Source: an uncultured Candidatus Poseidoniales archaeon
GTDB lineage: Archaea > Thermoplasmatota > Poseidoniia > Poseidoniales > Thalassarchaeaceae
Direction of reading: 5' to 3'
Length of the DNA stretch: 58,581 bases
NCBI GenBank assembly: GCA_905182515.1
Contig: CAJJBW010000007.1
Coordinates: forward strand, 81,025 to 139,605
Part shown: in pieces, positions 54,263-58,581 of the stretch
How positions within the stretch are numbered: position 1 is the first letter of the stretch
Layout of the letters: every line of letters begins with the position of its first letter
Translations under genes and position numbers: made by a program
The notes under the pieces: model-generated
The model's database searches: none
What the model saw: only the letters and a program-made list of their open reading frames with translations
Told to the model about the DNA's origin: nothing

Positions 54263-56167
54263 TTAGTCGGAGTTACCTTCTATAATCGCTTCGATAATAT
54301 CTACAGATATAGTTAATTCATCAGGTTTTTCAATAGCAATAACTCCTCTAATATTATGCTTATCAGCCAATTCTTGTGTTGAGTCTGCAACCTTTATTCT
54401 GGTTCCAGAAATTACAATATGCTGATTTGGTGCGAATTCTGGAGTATTTGCCGGCATCCAAAGTCCTAGTCCTCCTAAGATTTTATGATGAACAATTACT
54501 AATGTTTGCCCTTCAGAATCTGATATTGATCGTAAAACATCTAATCTTCTATCATTAGCAAATAAATCTGCAGCAGGACGCCATTCTTTCCACGTATCTT
54601 CCAGAGGTTTGTGTTGTTCTTTAGATATTTTTTCTACTATTGAAACAACTTGGTTTACTTCTTTATCCGTTTTTGTGTCAGTTGAGTTTAATCTATCTAA
54701 AAGACCCCTAACAGCAATTTTCTCAGGATTATCATGACCTACCGCAGCAGTATTGACGAGTAGAAGCAATTCTTTTATTCGGGATACTTCAGAGTCTAAT
54801 TCTGCTTCAACTGCGCATTCTAGTGCCTCATCAAAAATTTCCATTGCTAACCATGGCTTATCTATTCCCATCAACGATCGACCCAAAATTAACAACGGTT
54901 CGATGGCCGATTCTTCCTTACCTTCGATTAAATCATTTGCACACTGAATCGATGAAACGGCATTATCATCATCGCCAGCTAAATGCCTAGACAATCCCGA
55001 AGCGATAACATGCCTTAATCTTGGAGTATCTTTAACTTGTGCTTGTAAATCTGCTGCTTCAAAAAGTTCAGCAGATCTTTGGAAGTCTTCCTCTGCTAGA
55101 GCCAATAACCCCAAATGATGTAATGTCCTTATTTCAGCTGAATTATCATTACTGAGACTTGCTTGATGTAATGCCCTAGTAAAATGTAAACGTGCTACTT
55201 GATCTCTTCCGATTAGATTTGCCATCAATCCCAGAACTGTCTCTAATCTACTAATCGGTCCCGCCATTGCTCGGTGTGCAATTACAGAAATAGAGTCCTC
55301 AAGTGGAGAAAGACCTACTCCTGTATTTTCCAAAGTTATCCTTAAAATTTCTAAGAATTGATCATATATACTAGAAATATCAGACATATCTTTTTCATCC
55401 AATAGAGTGGCTAGATGATAGTCGATTTCTGATACAGATTTACAAATTTCAGGCAATCTTCCAAGTTTTTTCAACCGACTTTTCTTAATTTTATCGCCCC
55501 TCATATGAGACATTAAAGTCAGAACCATGGAATCGTCATCAGAAATTGTAGCATTCTCTTGAATTTTAGTTTGAGGTCTACTAGTTAGAAGGCTATCGAC
55601 AAGCCATGTTAATTTAGCTTGTATATCATATTCTGCATTTCTACTTATTGCATATCTCATTTCTGCTGCCCTAATATGTCTAGATAATGTACGTAATGCT
55701 GTAGCATGTTTACTAGAAGCGGATTCAGAAAGTCTGTTAATAAATGTCGAGGGAGGGCAAGTCTCAAAGCCAAATCCCGCTTTTACTTTTGTAGTTGTCA
55801 TCTTAAAATCATCAGTAACTAACACTACATTAAGTCCCTCCAACTCATATCTAGCTGCAAGAACCATTAGAGAGAGGTCTACATCTTGTGGGGCGGCCTT
55901 TTCACCGATTTTATGCGCTATTGATCTTATTTCACCTTCTCCGATGGTCACAGTGGTTAGTAGCGGGCGAACAGTAGAAAGTAAATTGGGCCTACCATCT
56001 AATTTCTGAAATCTAACATTTCTAACTTCATCATGTACGCCTGACGTCACATGTAATTTGTTTCCATTGGCTTTCAAGGCGCTTTCAAGAGAGTTCATTA
56101 TGCCCATTTGAGATAAAGCCCCAAGATGAATAAATGCATTAGAATCTACTACCCATGTTGTTGACAT
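54263..56167 (-). CDS. PIN-domain protein with TPR-like helical region
   Basis: About 634 residues. The N-terminal PIN nuclease domain begins TTWVVDSNAFIHLG and carries the acidic cluster at SGVHDEVRNV, QDVDLSLMVLAARYE and LVTDDFKM, all needed for metal-dependent RNA cleavage. About 350 residues of helical repeats follow, TPR-like (HHLGLLALAEEDFQRSAELFEAADL). The C-terminal 90 residues form a small beta-rich domain (FAPNQHIVISGTRIKVAD). PIN toxins are usually short and paired with an antitoxin; no such partner is adjacent, so an RNA-processing or quality-control role is more likely. Start at ATG 56167 (GAAGGAT just upstream), although ATG 56206 is possible. Confidence 0.75.
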   Translation of the reverse strand: MSTTWVVDSNAFIHLGALSQMGIMNSLESALKANGNKLHVTSGVHDEVRNVRFQKLDGRPNLLSTVRPLLTTVTIGEGEIRSIAHKIGEKAAPQDVDLSLMVLAARYELEGLNVVLVTDDFKMTTTKVKAGFGFETCPPSTFINRLSESASSKHATALRTLSRHIRAAEMRYAISRNAEYDIQAKLTWLVDSLLTSRPQTKIQENATISDDDSMVLTLMSHMRGDKIKKSRLKKLGRLPEICKSVSEIDYHLATLLDEKDMSDISSIYDQFLEILRITLENTGVGLSPLEDSISVIAHRAMAGPISRLETVLGLMANLIGRDQVARLHFTRALHQASLSNDNSAEIRTLHHLGLLALAEEDFQRSAELFEAADLQAQVKDTPRLRHVIASGLSRHLAGDDDNAVSSIQCANDLIEGKEESAIEPLLILGRSLMGIDKPWLAMEIFDEALECAVEAELDSEVSRIKELLLLVNTAAVGHDNPEKIAVRGLLDRLNSTDTKTDKEVNQVVSIVEKISKEQHKPLEDTWKEWRPAADLFANDRRLDVLRSISDSEGQTLVIVHHKILGGLGLWMPANTPEFAPNQHIVISGTRIKVADSTQELADKHNIRGVIAIEKPDELTISVDIIEAIIEGNSD

Positions 56168-56248
56168 ATCCTTCGGTAATAAAACTAGCATCTCATACTT
56201 TCGCATGATAATAAGTAATTATTATCATAATTTAATAAGTTAATTAAA

Positions 56249-58581
56249 TTATATTCTTTTTTCCCATTCCAATAATAATGTTCCTTCTGAATTAATTACT
56301 AAAATTGGAGACCAATCTGAAGAATCATGTGACTTATATGTTGTATCGATATTAAACTGAGTTTTGGAGATTAATGATTCATCTAATTTTATTTTAAAAT
56401 CAATGATATCTGATGTAAATAATGACTTAGAAATATCGCCTATTTCTTTTCCTAATTGATTTTCTATTACTTGTTTACTCTGATTAGTTTTAGGCTCAAG
56501 TAATTCTTCTTTATTTTGTTTTAATTCAGATTCAACCATATTGAGATCAGGAAGGCCGATTTTGGAAACTATTGATTCCGAGCCTTCTAGAGTACTGCCT
56601 ATCTCTAAGCCTCCTTTTGAAGAATAAAGTAATGATTGTCCAATAAGAGTTAGAGCTGCCAAAAATAACATGAGGACCAAGATTAATCCACTGAACACTG
56701 TTCCAGTATAAACTAGTCCTAATGGCAATCCTAACAGACTAAACATTCTCCTCCAACCTTGGTCACGTTGAAATCCTAAAATCATGTGATGTGCAGATAT
56801 TATGATCAATGTTAAACCAAACAATGATTCAGAAGATAATGATGAGGAAAATGGAATTATAAAAATAATAGCAAAAAATGATCCGACCAAACCTAAGTTC
56901 TTTTCAAAATCAAAATCTATGATTGATTGTGAATCAGTAGAGTTTTGATATGTTTTGGAGTCCGGATCATAACTGATATTTTCAGCACTATTTTTAATAA
57001 TTTTTTCAGGAAATGGGTTATACCTAAGCCATGATGACGATAACATAATTATACCAACTAAAACTGGCCATAATGCGCTATTTTGATAGTCGTCATTAAA
57101 TAAATATAGAGTATAATACTGCAACATTATTGATATGTTAAATAATATAGGTTCACTATTACGTAAAGTGTCCATTCCTATTATAATGCTTGTTAAAAAT
57201 GGTATAATATCAGAAATATCACCTGCCATAAAGAATAAAATATATGCCATTATTCTAGAACTCAGGCCCAAATAATCAAATGATGGGTCAATTAATTTAA
57301 GATCTTTGACATTAGTATAGATAATATCATTACGTATTAGTAAATATTGCAATAAACCAACGATACCACCAATAAAGGCTGCATATTCTATATTTGTATT
57401 TAGTATACCTTCATTTCCTTGAATTAATGAAATTAAATTTATTGAAGCCCAAAAAGTGACAATGGGAGTTAGCCAAAACCAACCCAAAATACCATACTTC
57501 CATGAAACATAAGTAAGAGTGGCAACAATAAAAATTGGTGCAAGACGCTCATCAGGTAATAAGAAAGAAATAGCGAATAAAGTTGCTAAAAAGGGTCCAA
57601 ACATCTGCTCTGGACCATATCTAGAACCATCTAACCTGTTTTTTTCATCTGGTAAGTAATATAGCACCGTAGCAGGAATTACAGATAATAACAATGCAGA
57701 CCAACGAGGGGTTTGAAAACCTAATAATTCTGATTTATCTCCAATATATGAAATACTGTCTAGCCAAGGCCAAAGTATTGCATCTTCTGAAGCATCGAAT
57801 GAAAATATAGTTGCATAACCTATTGCAAATATTGGTAGAGAAATAAGTATTGGTGATGAAACATGTTTAGATGCTCTTTGAACTGTAAGTCCAAAAACAG
57901 GGATTGCTAATAATCCTCCCGAGATATCAGTTAATCCAATTAGTAATAGTAATAACAGAGTTAAGGCTCCATAATCTCTTGCTTCCTGAGATAAATCTGT
58001 AAGAACTTTTAGTCTAATGCTGACGATTAATGGGGGAATAAGAATTAAAGTATCATGCATTAAAAGCGAATATAAACTTTCACTTTCTTGAGTTAGGATA
58101 ATTGAAGAAACTCCTGCAATAGGTAAAAGATAACATATGCCAATTAGCCTTTCAATAGGAGTAGAGTTACGAATTGCCCCTCCTTCCAATAGTAGTAAAG
58201 TTACAAGTAAAGACATAGAAATTAATGTCGCATTAACTATTATCCCTGAATCAGACCATGAATCAAAATTTTGAATGAAAAATATAGTAAATAATACAAA
58301 GGATATTAAAAATTCTGATTTTAGTATTAGATTTTCATCATCTTTTCTATTAATATGAGATATTAGTAAAATAGCTAAACCAGAAGCAATTGGTAAGGGT
58401 TTAATATCAAAAATTGTAAAGTTATTATTATCAAATATGGCAACAATAATAATTGGAAGTAATAAAGAAACAGATAATATATGTTTATCTCCACCAATTC
58501 TATTATTATTTTTATAAAAGATATAAAATTGGAATAATGATGCTGATATCAATATTAATGAAAAAATTAGATTTGTTTCAT
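56249..58581 (-). CDS. Large polytopic membrane protein of unknown function, 5' end beyond the window
   Basis: At least 777 residues, mostly about 18-20 hydrophobic segments, followed by a soluble C-terminal region of about 150 residues after the last helix (VSKIGLPDLNMVESELKQNKE and beyond). The frame stays open through 58581: the segment upstream of the TTG at 58552 reads in frame without a stop, so the true start is outside the window. No transporter motif is recognised; the sequence is low-complexity, rich in Ile, Leu and Ser, as in many archaeal membrane proteins. Ends 42 bases from the end of the PIN-TPR gene start region. Confidence 0.7.
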   Translation of the reverse strand, partial: ETNLIFSLILISASLFQFYIFYKNNNRIGGDKHILSVSLLLPIIIVAIFDNNNFTIFDIKPLPIASGLAILLISHINRKDDENLILKSEFLISFVLFTIFFIQNFDSWSDSGIIVNATLISMSLLVTLLLLEGGAIRNSTPIERLIGICYLLPIAGVSSIILTQESESLYSLLMHDTLILIPPLIVSIRLKVLTDLSQEARDYGALTLLLLLLIGLTDISGGLLAIPVFGLTVQRASKHVSSPILISLPIFAIGYATIFSFDASEDAILWPWLDSISYIGDKSELLGFQTPRWSALLLSVIPATVLYYLPDEKNRLDGSRYGPEQMFGPFLATLFAISFLLPDERLAPIFIVATLTYVSWKYGILGWFWLTPIVTFWASINLISLIQGNEGILNTNIEYAAFIGGIVGLLQYLLIRNDIIYTNVKDLKLIDPSFDYLGLSSRIMAYILFFMAGDISDIIPFLTSIIIGMDTLRNSEPILFNISIMLQYYTLYLFNDDYQNSALWPVLVGIIMLSSSWLRYNPFPEKIIKNSAENISYDPDSKTYQNSTDSQSIIDFDFEKNLGLVGSFFAIIFIIPFSSSLSSESLFGLTLIIISAHHMILGFQRDQGWRRMFSLLGLPLGLVYTGTVFSGLILVLMLFLAALTLIGQSLLYSSKGGLEIGSTLEGSESIVSKIGLPDLNMVESELKQNKEELLEPKTNQSKQVIENQLGKEIGDISKSLFTSDIIDFKIKLDESLISKTQFNIDTTYKSHDSSDWSPILVINSEGTLLLEWEKRI

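Noticed and set aside
54263-56167. Toxin-antitoxin module (VapBC type)
   Set aside because: The PIN protein is far longer than VapC and no small antitoxin gene with a DNA-binding domain is adjacent; the 23-codon frame at 54122 is too short.

Overview
The window reads as a chromosomal segment of a planktonic archaeon of the Thermoplasmatota, most likely Marine Group II (Poseidoniales), with Marine Group III as an alternative. Archaeal markers are a group II chaperonin (thermosome), a standalone KEOPS kinase Bud32, a TYW2-type wyosine enzyme, short TATA-like promoters and an archaeal AcoX-like NAD kinase. These sit among bacterial-type genes (DnaK, a TGS/SAD-type threonyl-tRNA synthetase, TrhO, UvrC, oligoribonuclease), a mixture known for this lineage. 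The sequence is AT-rich and densely packed, with about 46 genes. No rRNA, CRISPR array, insertion sequence or integrase was seen. The lineage call is inference from gene content, not a phylogeny.

Layout. 1-6.5 kb: a membrane protein, RdgB and Bud32 on the minus strand, then NadA, a PAP2/beta-propeller membrane protein and an Mrp-type P-loop ATPase. 6.6-10.8 kb: an arsenate-reductase-like phosphatase, tRNA-Gly(GCC), a 1014-residue surface protein and a small conserved protein. 10.8-18.7 kb: an agmatinase-family enzyme, an M17 aminopeptidase and a chaperone block in which an Hsp20-like/DnaK pair and the thermosome gene diverge from one short intergenic region; a threonine-dehydrogenase-like enzyme follows. 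18.8-27.1 kb: metabolism and translation (PyrG, AcoX-like kinase, carbamate kinase, ThrRS, TrhO, M29-type aminopeptidase, thiamine pyrophosphokinase). 27.1-35 kb: an AI-2E-type transporter, two glycosyltransferases and a 1563-residue beta-helix surface protein. 35.1-41.4 kb: two tandem RAM-domain proteins, a winged-helix STAND-like ATPase, UvrC, TYW2, a JAMM-motif protein and a 42-residue zinc ribbon.

41.6-54.1 kb is the accessory-looking part. It holds a secreted HExxH metalloprotease, a fused endonuclease I / serine esterase / calcium-repeat protein, an M28 aminopeptidase and an Asp-box beta-propeller lipoprotein, with Orn, an MFS exporter and unknown membrane proteins between them. Together these suggest extracellular breakdown of protein, DNA and ester-linked polymers followed by uptake. 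Parts of this stretch are clearly richer in GC than the rest, and one gene changes composition sharply in its middle. 54.2-58.6 kb: a PIN-domain protein with a helical repeat region, and a large polytopic membrane protein that runs off the window edge.

The best leads are the triple fusion at 46.9-49.7 kb, the compositional break inside the metalloprotease gene, a D-D-G-x-x-x-D loop module shared by three otherwise unrelated surface proteins, the JAMM protein, the methionine-rich Hsp20-like partner of DnaK, and an Mrp ATPase that lacks its usual CxxC.
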